From Cupriavidus campinensis (GTDB taxonomy: Bacteria; Pseudomonadota; Gammaproteobacteria; Burkholderiales; Burkholderiaceae), in assembly GCF_905397395.1 (NCBI RefSeq), contig NZ_CAJPVH010000004.1:62001-126000 (forward strand): 64,000 nt of DNA. The letters are read 5' to 3'. Positions 27,604 through 35,681 of the stretch are shown here, piece after piece. The translations under genes and the position numbers were made by a program. The notes beneath the pieces are model-generated. The model saw only the letters and a list, made by a program, of their open reading frames with translations, had not been told where the DNA came from and did not search any database. Each line of letters opens with the position of its first letter. Position 1 is the first letter of the stretch.

Positions 27604-28800
27604 TCAGAGTCCGAGTACCTGCTTGGCGAGCAGTTCGTGCTGGATTTCGCTCGACCCGCCGGCGATGGTGTAGCCGCGTGTCACGAAGCGGCGCGCCGAG
27701 GCGGCGGGTGTGTACGGCGAGCGATCCGGCTGCGTGGCGGGTGGCTCGAAGTGCGCGGCGCGGTCGTAGGCCAGCGTGTCCGGGCCCAGCGCATCCACCG
27801 CAAGGTTCTCGATGTCCTGGATCAACCGGCTGCCGATCAGCTTGAGCATGCCGGTCTCCGGCCCGAGCGCGCCGCCGGCCCGTTCGAGCCGCCGGAAGCG
27901 CAGCACCGTGGCCGCCAGTGTTTCCAGCCGCACCTCAAATTCCCGCAGGCGCCGCGCGAACCAGGGGCGGCGCAGCAGCGGTTCGCCGGCTTCCTCTACC
28001 TCGGCGCCAATCGCCCGTACCTTGGCCAGCCGCCGGCGGTTCTCGGCCACACGCGCCAGATTCAGCCGCTCGTGTTCCAGCAGTGACTTGGCGATGGACC
28101 AGCCCGCGTTCTCCTCGCCGACGCGCATGTCCACCGGCACTTCCACGTCATCGAGAAAGACCTGGTTGAACAGATGCCAGCCGTGAATGCCGATCAGCGG
28201 CCGTACGCTGACGCCGGGGCTGCGCATGTCGATCAGCAGGAAGCTGATGCCTTGCTGCGCGCGTGCCTCGGTATCGGTGCGCACCAGGCAGAACATCCAG
28301 TCCGCGTACTGCGCGTAGGACGTCCAGATCTTGCTGCCGTTGACCACGTAGACCTCGGTGCCGTCCGGGCGCGTCCGGCGCACCGCGCGGGTGCCCAGCG
28401 ACGCCAGGTCCGACCCGGCATTCGGCTCGGAGTAGCCCTGGCACCACCAGTGTTCGAGATTGAGGATGCGCGGCAGGAAGTACTGCTGCTGGGCGGGCGT
28501 GCCGTAGCGGATCAGGATCGGGCCGATCATCTCGATCGATATGCCGCCGGTCTCGGGGGCGTGGGCCAGCACCAGCTCTTCCTGCAGCACGGCGCGCTGC
28601 GCGGCACTCCAGTCGGCCCCTTGCCAGGCGGCTGGCCAGTGCGGCGCGAGCCAGCCACGCGCGGCCAGCCGGCGCTGCCAGTCGATCATTTCGTCCTTGC
28701 TGACTTCGAGCCCGAGGCGCACTTTCTCGCGCACGGTTGGGGGCAGGGCCTCCGCCAAGAAGGCGCGGACCTCGCTACGCAGCGCTTCGAACTCAGCCAT
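27604..28800 (-). CDS. Acyl-CoA dehydrogenase, PimC-like large/catalytic subunit
   Basis: 398 aa. FAD site 'WCQGYSEPNAGSDLASLGTR', 'YVVNGSKIWTSYAQYADWMF', and a Glu in LLEHERLNLAR at the isovaleryl-type catalytic position. The C-terminus 'RGYTIAGGSSEIQHELLAKQ' has the GSSEIQ nucleotide-contact motif missing from the partner. The sequence pattern is that of pimeloyl-CoA dehydrogenase large subunits and related FadE proteins. ATG 28800 follows AGGAGATCCGTC and overlaps the enoyl-CoA hydratase by 8 bp. Probably forms a heteromer with the next gene product. Confidence 0.87.
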   Translation of the reverse strand: MAEFEALRSEVRAFLAEALPPTVREKVRLGLEVSKDEMIDWQRRLAARGWLAPHWPAAWQGADWSAAQRAVLQEELVLAHAPETGGISIEMIGPILIRYGTPAQQQYFLPRILNLEHWWCQGYSEPNAGSDLASLGTRAVRRTRPDGTEVYVVNGSKIWTSYAQYADWMFCLVRTDTEARAQQGISFLLIDMRSPGVSVRPLIGIHGWHLFNQVFLDDVEVPVDMRVGEENAGWSIAKSLLEHERLNLARVAENRRRLAKVRAIGAEVEEAGEPLLRRPWFARRLREFEVRLETLAATVLRFRRLERAGGALGPETGMLKLIGSRLIQDIENLAVDALGPDTLAYDRAAHFEPPATQPDRSPYTPAASARRFVTRGYTIAGGSSEIQHELLAKQVLGL

Positions 28801-29503
28801 GACGGATCTCCTTGTCGGCGCAGGCATCGAACCAGTCGGCCGGCGGCAGGCGCGTGCTGGCGGCGCGCAGGCTGCCCTTGATGGTGGCCACCGCGTCGGC
28901 GGGGAAGCCCGCAATCGTCGCGGCCAGCGCCTGCGCACGGGCCACGACGTCCGCGTCGGCAATGACCTCCGTCGCGATGCCAAGCCGCAGGAGTTCGCTG
29001 GCCGGCACGCGCTCGCCCAGCAGGCACAGCCGCGCCGCCACGGCCTCGCCGTGCCGCAGGGCCAGCCAGGCGATATTGCGTGGCGCATTCATGCCGATGC
29101 GCACTTCCGCGATCTGCAGGAACGCCTGCGCCCCGCAGACCAGCAGGTCGCCGGCCAGCGCCAGCGCGGCGCCGCCGTTCACCGCGTGACGTTCGAGCGC
29201 GACGATCCACGCCTTGCGGCTGCGCATCAGGCCGCCATGCACGCGATCCCAGCGCGCCGCGAAGCCGCTCATGCCATCGGGATGCGCCTGCAGCGCTTTC
29301 AGATCGAGGCCGGAGCAGAACGCGCCGTTGGCGCCGCGCAGCACCACTGCGCGCAAGGCGGGCTCGCGTTCGAGCGATTCGATGGCCTCGCCGAGCGTTT
29401 CGGCGGTGGCCATGTCGATGGCATTGCGGGTTTCCGGCCGGTTCAGGGTGATCTCGGCCCAGCCGTCATGCCGGTCGAGCAGGATGGGGGTATCGCGTGT
29501 CAT
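28793..29503 (-). CDS. Enoyl-CoA hydratase/isomerase family protein
   Basis: 236 aa, slightly short for the crotonase family (about 255-265). Oxyanion-hole segments 'GANGAFCSGLDLKAL' and 'HAVNGGAALALAGDLLVCG' are present. A Glu follows in 'FLQIAEVRIGMNAPRNIAWL', but the second acidic residue of classical hydratases is not evident, so the exact reaction (hydration, isomerisation or hydrolysis) is open. It overlaps both neighbours (4 bp with the CoA-transferase, 8 bp with the dehydrogenase), indicating tight translational coupling. Confidence 0.88.
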   Translation of the reverse strand: MTRDTPILLDRHDGWAEITLNRPETRNAIDMATAETLGEAIESLEREPALRAVVLRGANGAFCSGLDLKALQAHPDGMSGFAARWDRVHGGLMRSRKAWIVALERHAVNGGAALALAGDLLVCGAQAFLQIAEVRIGMNAPRNIAWLALRHGEAVAARLCLLGERVPASELLRLGIATEVIADADVVARAQALAATIAGFPADAVATIKGSLRAASTRLPPADWFDACADKEIRHG

Positions 29504-30729
29504 GCGCCGGCCTCCGTCATGTCGAGGGATTCGACGGCGATGGCGCGTGCCTGCGCCATCGTGCGAATCGTTGCGTTGTCATAGCCAAGTTCGCGCAGCA
29601 CCGCGGCGGTGTGCTCGCCCAGCCTGGGCACGGAGGGCATGGCGGTGGGCGGCAGGCCGGCCATCGTGAAAGGCAGGCCCGGGAGGGCAAGCTCGCCACC
29701 CAGGCCGTCGCCGACGCGCATCAGGAGGCCGCTTGCCAGCACGTCGGCGCTGCGTTCCACCTGCCGGTAGTCGCGCACCACGCCCACCACCACCTGATGG
29801 CGCTCCAGCAGCGCGCGCGCCTGCTCCCCGGTGTATCCACGCAGGGCGGCGTGCAGCACGTCCAGCAGGGCCGGGCGGTGTTGCACGCGCAGCGGGTTGC
29901 TCGCGAAGCGCGGGTCCTGTGCCAGCGCGGGTTGGCCGATGGCCTCGCACAGCCGCACCCAGTGCTCGTCGAGGTAGGCCGACAGCACGATATGGCCATC
30001 GGCCACGGCGATGACATCCGCCGCCGGCGCGGCTTTCGGCTGGCTGTTGCCGCTGCGCACCGGCAGGGCGCCCGAGCACTGGTATTCGGACCAGAGTTGC
30101 GCCTGGAGCTGGATACCCACGGTCAGCAGCGAGGTCTCGATGGTCTCGCCCCGGCCGGTGCGCAGGCGCCGGAACAGCGCGGCGAGGATGGCGTTGGCGG
30201 TGGCCAGCGCCGTGGCCGCGTCGATCAGGGCGAAGCCGGCCTTCAAGGGCTGGCCGCCCGCTTCGCCGGTCACGGACATCATGCCGCTTTCGGCTTGCGC
30301 GGCGATGTCGAGCCCCGGCCGCAGGCGCGACGGGCCGCGCGTGCCAAAGCCGGTGACGGACGCGTGGATCAGCGCCGGTTTGGCGGCGCGCAGCGAGGCG
30401 GCGTCGAGGCCCATCGACTCCATCGTTCCCGGCCGGGCGTTGTGGAGCACCACGTCGCACGACAGGGCGAGCCGGCGGGCGGCCTCGGCGCCAGACGGCT
30501 GGCGCAGGTCCAGCGCCATGCCGCGCTTGCCACGGTTGTAGGCCAGGAACATCGGGCTTTGCGTGCTGGTGCCGTCGAAGCGCCGTGCGCTGTCGCCGCG
30601 CAGCGGCTCCACCTTGATCACGTCGGCGCCCAGGTCGGCCAGCATCATCGCGGCGCCGGGCGCGGCAATGAACTGGCCGAACTCGGCCACGCGGATGCCT
30701 GCCAGCGGCAGGTCTTCTGGAGTTGCCAT
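29500..30729 (-). CDS. Family III (CaiB/BaiF) CoA-transferase
   Basis: 409 aa. 'IRVAEFGQFIAAPGAAMMLA' N-terminus, 'GADVIKVEPLRGDSARRF', 'YNRGKRGMALDLRQPSGAEA', and Asp141 in RPGLDIAAQAESG at the catalytic position. First gene of the ten-gene minus-strand cluster and divergent from a LysR gene 193 bp away. It probably activates the imported acid by CoA exchange. An upstream extension of 37 codons is Cys-rich and unlike the family, so ATG 30729 is the start. Confidence 0.9.
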   Translation of the reverse strand: MATPEDLPLAGIRVAEFGQFIAAPGAAMMLADLGADVIKVEPLRGDSARRFDGTSTQSPMFLAYNRGKRGMALDLRQPSGAEAARRLALSCDVVLHNARPGTMESMGLDAASLRAAKPALIHASVTGFGTRGPSRLRPGLDIAAQAESGMMSVTGEAGGQPLKAGFALIDAATALATANAILAALFRRLRTGRGETIETSLLTVGIQLQAQLWSEYQCSGALPVRSGNSQPKAAPAADVIAVADGHIVLSAYLDEHWVRLCEAIGQPALAQDPRFASNPLRVQHRPALLDVLHAALRGYTGEQARALLERHQVVVGVVRDYRQVERSADVLASGLLMRVGDGLGGELALPGLPFTMAGLPPTAMPSVPRLGEHTAAVLRELGYDNATIRTMAQARAIAVESLDMTEAGA

Positions 30730-30821
30730 CGATCTCTCGTTTCGTGACGATGCGTGGCATCGATGGAAGGGGATGATGGGGCACGCCTGGCACAGCCGGC
30801 AGCCTCCGCAAAAAGGGGTGC

Positions 30822-30851
30822 GATAACCCACGGTTAGCACCCCGGGTTATC
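30822..30851. promoter_or_regulatory. LysR-type operator between CoA-transferase cluster and LysR gene
   Basis: GATAACCC (30822-30829) and GGGTTATC (30844-30851) are a perfect inverted repeat with a 14-bp spacer. Nested in it is TAACC-CAC-GGTTA (30824-30836). LysR regulators bind interrupted dyads like these next to their own gene. A close copy of the first half (GATAACC-NN-CGGTT) recurs at 31966-31979 upstream of the metallo-beta-lactamase-fold gene. Confidence 0.55.
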
Positions 30852-30922
30852 ACTGATGCCGGCAAATCCCGCTATGCTCGCAGGCAGGGCGTTACCACGC
30901 GGTCTTTGGGGGGAGGCGAGTC

Positions 30923-31924
30923 ATGCGTCTGAGCCAGTTGCAGGATTTCATTGCCGTGGCGGAAAGCGGCAGCATTCGCGCCGGGGCCAAGGCGCGCGAT
31001 GTATCGGCGCCGGCCATCACCAAGAGCATCCGCCAGCTCGAGGAAGAGCTGCACGTGCCACTTCTGACCCGCACCACGCGCGGCGTGGTGCTGTCGCGCT
31101 TCGGCGAGGCGTTCCTGCGCCGGGCGCGCCTGATCGCCACCGAGGCGCGCAAGGCCACGGAAGAGATGACCCAGATGCTGGGCACGCGCAACGGCGTGGT
31201 GCGCATCGGCGCCACGGGTGGGCCGGCTAACCTGCTGCTGCCGGCGGTGCTGAAGCGCTTCCGCACCCAGCATCCGGACGTGCAGGTCTGTATCGACAGC
31301 GGCGTCTATCCCGAACATCTGGCCGACCTGCGCGCGGGCGTGATGGACATGGCGGTGAGCCCGATTCCCGATGAGGGCATCGAACGCGAGTTTGTCTGCG
31401 AGCCGCTGTACAACAACGATTCGGTGGTGGTGGCGCATCAGGAGCATCCGCTGCGCCATGCGCGTACGCTGCGTGAACTGGTCGGCTCCGACTGGGTGCT
31501 GACCGGCCGGCGCATGCAGGGCCCGGGCGCGGCGATCCTCGACGCCTTCCGCGCGCAGGACCTGCCGCTGCCCCGCGTGGCGGTGCGCTGCGACACCATC
31601 GGCATGATCCAGACCCTGTTGCAGGACCGTTCGCTGCTGTGCCTGCTGCCGCGCCAGCTGGTGCCGGGGCGCCTGGCCACGGCCGGTCTGGTGGCGCTGC
31701 CGATCGAAGACCCGCTGCCGAGCCACGCGGTGAGCCTGATCTACCGTGCCGATTCGCCGATGACGCCGGTGGCGGAGCAGTTCGCCACGCTGCTGCGCCG
31801 TGAGGTGCATTACCTCAGCAAGATGCCGGACAGCCCGCTGCGGCGCCAGGTGCCGAACCCGGCACCTGCGGCCCGCGCAACCCCGATCCCGATCGCCCCG
31901 ATCGCCCCGATGGTGGCTGGCTAG
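30923..31924 (+). CDS. LysR-family transcriptional regulator
   Basis: 333 aa. Helix-turn-helix 'LQDFIAVAESGSIRAGAKAR', 'DVSAPAITKSIRQLEEELHV', followed by an effector-binding domain and a Pro/Ala-rich C-terminal tail of about 25 residues. ATG 30923 follows GGGAGGCGAG. Divergent from the ten-gene catabolic cluster and upstream of a metallo-beta-lactamase-fold/Bug pair, both carrying similar GATAACC-containing dyads, so it is the likely regulator of both. Confidence 0.92.
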   Translation: MRLSQLQDFIAVAESGSIRAGAKARDVSAPAITKSIRQLEEELHVPLLTRTTRGVVLSRFGEAFLRRARLIATEARKATEEMTQMLGTRNGVVRIGATGGPANLLLPAVLKRFRTQHPDVQVCIDSGVYPEHLADLRAGVMDMAVSPIPDEGIEREFVCEPLYNNDSVVVAHQEHPLRHARTLRELVGSDWVLTGRRMQGPGAAILDAFRAQDLPLPRVAVRCDTIGMIQTLLQDRSLLCLLPRQLVPGRLATAGLVALPIEDPLPSHAVSLIYRADSPMTPVAEQFATLLRREVHYLSKMPDSPLRRQVPNPAPAARATPIPIAPIAPMVAG

Positions 31925-31965
31925 CGCAGCAGGCGCGCGCCGGGAATTCCCTGCGCCGCGCAGGT

Positions 31966-31979
31966 GATAACCGGCGGTT
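31966..31979. promoter_or_regulatory. Second copy of the GATAACC-NN-CGGTT motif
   Basis: This site matches 12 of 12 specified bases of the motif at 30822-30835 (GATAACC, two free bases, CGGTT). It lies 146 bp upstream of the metallo-beta-lactamase-fold start, in the 200-bp gap after the LysR gene. It suggests that the downstream genes join the LysR regulon. Confidence 0.45.
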
Positions 31980-32124
31980 CACAGCGAAAATTTCGTACCC
32001 CCCGCCAGGGCGCGCCGGTGCTGGCGCCGCAGGCCGCGCGCCGTGCCGCCCGGGGACTTTCCCCACTGACGATAGTGCGCGGTCTGCGCGTGAAATGTCC
32101 CTTCGCCAAACTGGAAGGGATGCC

Positions 32125-33387
32125 ATGAACGAGATCGAGGATCGTCCGGCCGCACTGATCACCGGCAAGGGGATCGACCGCATTGCCGAGGGTGTCTGGT
32201 TGCTGCACGGACAGGGCCAGACCTTCGTCGCCGACGTCGGCAACGGCCTGCTGGTGGTGGACAGCGGCCCCGGCGGGTCCGTAACGGCCGGCATGATCGA
32301 GGTGCTGCGCACGCAGACCCCGCTGCCGGTGATCGCACTCTGCTACAGCCACGGCCATCTCGGCTACAACGCGGGCGTGCAGCAGTGGATCGACCACGCC
32401 ACGCAGCGCGGCGAGCCGGCGCCGCGTGTGCTGGCCCATGTGAACGTGCTGGCGCGCCAGAGCCGCTACCGCGAAACGCAGCGCCTGCAGGAGCGCATGG
32501 CCGAGATCCAGTTCCGGCATCGCGCCGGGGCGCTGGCCGGCAAGCTGCGGCAGACCACGCCGACCGAGACTTTCCGCGACGGCATGACCGTGGGGCACGG
32601 CGAGCGGCGCGCGGAAATTCTCTGGGCGCCCTCGGAGACCGACGATGCCGTGGCGGTCTGGCTGCCCGGCCGGCGGCTGCTCTATGGCGGCCCGGCCATC
32701 ATCGATTCCATTCCCAATATCGGCACCCCGTTCCGCACCCTGCGCGACACCGTGCGCTGGGCCGAGACGCTGGAGCGGCTGGCCGGCCTGCGCCCGCAGA
32801 CCGTGGTGCGCGAGTTCGGTGCCACGCTGGAAGGGGAGGACACCTGCCAGCACGTGCTGCTGCACACCGCGCGGGCCCTGCGCTGGATGCGCGAGGAGGT
32901 GGTCCGCCTGATGAATGCCGGCTGCAACGAGCGCGAGATGCTGGCGGCGCTGCGGCCGCCGCCGGACCTGTTCGAGCAGCCATGGATGCGGCCGACCTAC
33001 GGCGACCCAAGCTACATCGCCCGTGACATCTACCGCTCCGAAAACGGCTGGTGGGACCGCAACGCCACCACGCTGCATCCGGCGGCGCCGCAGCAGGTGG
33101 CCAGCGAGATGGCGGCGGCCATCGACAACCACGGCGCGGTATTGCGGCACGCCCAGGCCCTGGCCGCGCGGGGCGACCTCCAGCTGGCGCTGCATGTGAT
33201 CGACCTGCTGGCCCTGGTGCCCGGCGATGCACCACACGTGACCGAGGCGCGCCAGCTCAAGGCCGAATGGCTGCGCGCACGGGCCAAACAGGTACAGAGC
33301 TATGTGTCGCGCAGCCTGTACGTGGCGGCCGCCATGGTGCTGGAGGCGGGTTCGGCGGGTGTGGAAGACAACTTCGGCATTCACTGA
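32125..33387 (+). CDS. Metallo-beta-lactamase-fold, alkylsulfatase-like protein with degenerate metal site
   Basis: 420 aa. N-terminal MBL fold ('GNGLLVVDSGPGGSVTAGM') followed by an alkylsulfatase-type dimerisation region ('ATTLHPAAPQQVASEMAAAI', 'LAARGDLQLALHVIDLLALV'). The HxHxDH motif is altered: YSHGHLGYN has the first two His but Gly and Tyr replace Asp and His. The later PSH ligand region reads REFGAT. It may bind one metal, or none, or act as a non-hydrolytic protein. ATG 32125 follows GGAAGGGA. It pairs with the Bug gene 9 bp downstream. Confidence 0.8.
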   Translation: MNEIEDRPAALITGKGIDRIAEGVWLLHGQGQTFVADVGNGLLVVDSGPGGSVTAGMIEVLRTQTPLPVIALCYSHGHLGYNAGVQQWIDHATQRGEPAPRVLAHVNVLARQSRYRETQRLQERMAEIQFRHRAGALAGKLRQTTPTETFRDGMTVGHGERRAEILWAPSETDDAVAVWLPGRRLLYGGPAIIDSIPNIGTPFRTLRDTVRWAETLERLAGLRPQTVVREFGATLEGEDTCQHVLLHTARALRWMREEVVRLMNAGCNEREMLAALRPPPDLFEQPWMRPTYGDPSYIARDIYRSENGWWDRNATTLHPAAPQQVASEMAAAIDNHGAVLRHAQALAARGDLQLALHVIDLLALVPGDAPHVTEARQLKAEWLRARAKQVQSYVSRSLYVAAAMVLEAGSAGVEDNFGIH

Positions 33388-33396
33388 GGCATGGCG

Positions 33397-34422
33397 ATGA
33401 CACGACGCTTCCCCCTTCCCGATGATGACGAGACCGACGTCGGACGCCGCACGCTGCTGAAGTCGATGGCGATGGCGATGCTAGGGCTGGCTGCTGCCGT
33501 AAAGCCGGCCGGCGCCGCCAGCCCATGGCCGTCCCGCCCGGTGCGGCTTGTGGTGCCGGGGTCCGCCGGCAGCGGCCCCGACCTGTTCGCCCGGCCCATC
33601 GCGGACCAGCTGGGCAAGGTCTTCGGGCAGTCCTTTGTGATCGACAACAAGCCCGGCGCCACCGGCATCATCGGCAATGACATCGTGGCCAAGGCCGCGC
33701 CGGACGGCCACACGCTGCTGTTCACCTACGCCGCCACGGTGGTCATCAACCAGACCCTCCAGCCGAAGATGCCGTACGATGGGCTGCGCGACCTGATTCC
33801 CGTGGTGCAGGTGGGGGCGGGCGGCAACTTCCTGGCGGTGGTGCCGGACTTTCCGGCGCGCGACCTGAAGTCCTTTGTGGAGCATGTACGCACGCGGCCG
33901 GACGCCTATGACTATGCGTCGTGGGGCATCGGGTCTGGCGGCCACCTGACCATGGAGGCCCTGAAGATGCAGACAGGCATCCGCATCCGGCACGTGCCGT
34001 ACAAGACGGTGCCGCAGATCCTGAACGACATGCAGGGTGGCATCGTACGGGTGGCTTTTGTCGATACCTCCTCGTCGGTGCCGCTGATCCGCGCCGGCAA
34101 GCTGCGCGCGCTGGCCATCAGCGGCACCCGGCGCGCGCCGGCCACGCCCGAGGTGCTGACCATGACCGAACAGGGCTATCCGTTCGAGACCAACAGCTGG
34201 TACGGCATGTTCGCGCCGGCGGGCACCAGCGCCGCCATCGTGCAGCGGCTAAACGCCGAGGTGAACCGGATACTGACCAGCGCGGCTATGCGCGAGCGCT
34301 TCCTGCTGCTGAACATGGCAATGCCGCAGGTCAAGACCCCCGAGCAGTTCGCGCAGACTGTGCGCGACGACGTCTCGGCCTGGGGCAACGTCATCCGTAC
34401 CAATCACATTTCCGTGGACTGA
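33397..34422 (+). CDS. Bug/TctC-family binding protein with a Tat-like signal
   Basis: 341 aa. The N-terminus has an acidic stretch, then G-R17-R18-T-L-L-K before a hydrophobic core, which fits a twin-arginine signal; cleavage is near AGA-A. Motifs: 'RLVVPGSAGSGPDLFARPIA', 'VIDNKPGATGIIGNDIVA', 'SWGIGSGGHLTMEALK' and 'RHVPYKTVPQIL'. ATG 33397 is seven bases after GAGG; the ATG six bases earlier is too close to it. It is the closest paralog in the window of the Bug protein at 25267, suggesting related ligands. Confidence 0.88.
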   Translation: MTRRFPLPDDDETDVGRRTLLKSMAMAMLGLAAAVKPAGAASPWPSRPVRLVVPGSAGSGPDLFARPIADQLGKVFGQSFVIDNKPGATGIIGNDIVAKAAPDGHTLLFTYAATVVINQTLQPKMPYDGLRDLIPVVQVGAGGNFLAVVPDFPARDLKSFVEHVRTRPDAYDYASWGIGSGGHLTMEALKMQTGIRIRHVPYKTVPQILNDMQGGIVRVAFVDTSSSVPLIRAGKLRALAISGTRRAPATPEVLTMTEQGYPFETNSWYGMFAPAGTSAAIVQRLNAEVNRILTSAAMRERFLLLNMAMPQVKTPEQFAQTVRDDVSAWGNVIRTNHISVD

Positions 34423-34589
34423 ACAGGGGGGGGCGGGGCGCGGCGGCGGGGTTATCGGGCGGGTCGCGCAGGTCGTGCATGGCGGTGTGCGAATCGGACA
34501 AAGCGTTGCCTGTTCCAAACGCGCGCGCCGTGGAAATCGACAAGTATTGGTCTTCGGTACCCAAGGATCCTGTTCAACAAGGAGCGAAC
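34423..34589. other. Intergenic region before the SrpA gene
   Basis: 167 bp. It begins with a G-rich run and carries one GGGTTATC (34449-34456), matching a half-site of the LysR dyad at 30844; a single half-site can easily be chance. The end carries the AAGGAG ribosome-binding site of the peroxidase gene. Confidence 0.3.
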
Positions 34590-35681
34590 ATGGACGAAGA
34601 CCCCCGCAAACTCAGCCGCAATGCCGTTGCGATCCGGCTGGGCGCCATTGGCGCCGCCGTCGTCTGCATGGCGTGTGGCTTCGCCTATGTTGGCGGCTGG
34701 TTCACGCCTGGGCGGCTGACCCAGGGCAAGGTGATCGACGGCTTCGAGGCCGTCAACGGCAAGCACGTGGGCTTTCGGCGCAACCACGCCAAGGGACTGT
34801 GCGCGACCGGGTGGTTCGACAGCAACGGCGCGGGCGTGCCGTTCAGCAAGGCCGATGTGCTGGCGCCCGGGCGTGTGCCTGTCACTGCACGCTTTGCCTT
34901 CGCAGGCGGCATGCCGTTCATCCCGGACGCCCCGAATCTGGTGCGCAGCCTGGCAATGCAGTTGAAGCCGCCCGGCGGAGAAGAATGGCGGACCGCGATG
35001 ATCGACATCCCGGTGTTTCCGTTCGACAACGTGCAGGCCTTCTACGCGCAGATGATCGCGTCGGTACCCGATCAGAAGACGGGCAAGCCCGACCCCGAGA
35101 AGATGAAGGCGTTTGCCGCCGCGCATCCGGCGTTCGTGTCGGCCGTCGGCATCGTGGGCAAGCGGGCGGTGTCTTCGGGTTTCGCAAACAGCACCTACAA
35201 CGGGCTCGACACGTTCGTCTTTGTCAACCAGGCGGGCGCCTCCGTGCCGGTGCGCTGGTCCGCCGTGCCGGTTCAGCCGTTCGCGCCGGTGGGCCCGCAG
35301 GCGGCTGGCGATCCAAACTACCTGTTCAATGCCCTGATTGCCGACGCCGCACGTCAGCCATTGCAGTGGAAGATGGTGGTGACGATTGGCCACGCCGGCG
35401 ATCCGGTCAGCCCGAATCTTCCCTGGCCCGACGACCGCACACACGTGGAGGTGGGTACCGTGACGCTCGACAAGCTGACGGCGGAAGACGCCGGAACCTG
35501 TACCGACATCAATTTCGATCCCACCGTGCTGCCGGCCGGCATGACGACGTCCGCGGATGGCATCCCGAGCGCCCGGTCGGCTGCCTATGCGCGGTCTTTC
35601 ACCCTGCGGGAGCGAGAGCGCGCGGCCAAGCCGCCCGGTGCCGTCACCGAAGCCGAAGTGCAGGCAGGAGGTCGATCATGA
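34590..35681 (+). CDS. srpA: SrpA-type catalase-related haem peroxidase
   Basis: 363 aa mini-catalase, the size of SrpA proteins. After a short cytoplasmic N-terminus, residues about 11-35 form one hydrophobic anchor, so the haem domain should lie in the periplasm. Distal His66 in FRRNHAKGL and the proximal R329-x3-Tyr333 in SARSAAYARSF are both present, as is 'STYNGLDTFVFVN'. These proteins reduce peroxides using an electron donor. ATG 34590 follows AAGGAGCGAAC. The stop overlaps the cytochrome b561 start by 4 bp, so that cytochrome is the probable donor. Confidence 0.9.
   Translation: MDEDPRKLSRNAVAIRLGAIGAAVVCMACGFAYVGGWFTPGRLTQGKVIDGFEAVNGKHVGFRRNHAKGLCATGWFDSNGAGVPFSKADVLAPGRVPVTARFAFAGGMPFIPDAPNLVRSLAMQLKPPGGEEWRTAMIDIPVFPFDNVQAFYAQMIASVPDQKTGKPDPEKMKAFAAAHPAFVSAVGIVGKRAVSSGFANSTYNGLDTFVFVNQAGASVPVRWSAVPVQPFAPVGPQAAGDPNYLFNALIADAARQPLQWKMVVTIGHAGDPVSPNLPWPDDRTHVEVGTVTLDKLTAEDAGTCTDINFDPTVLPAGMTTSADGIPSARSAAYARSFTLRERERAAKPPGAVTEAEVQAGGRS

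Noticed and set aside
34449-34456. GGGTTATC as a third LysR site upstream of SrpA
   Set aside because: Only a single half-site; similar octamers occur elsewhere (for example near 16022) without a dyad.
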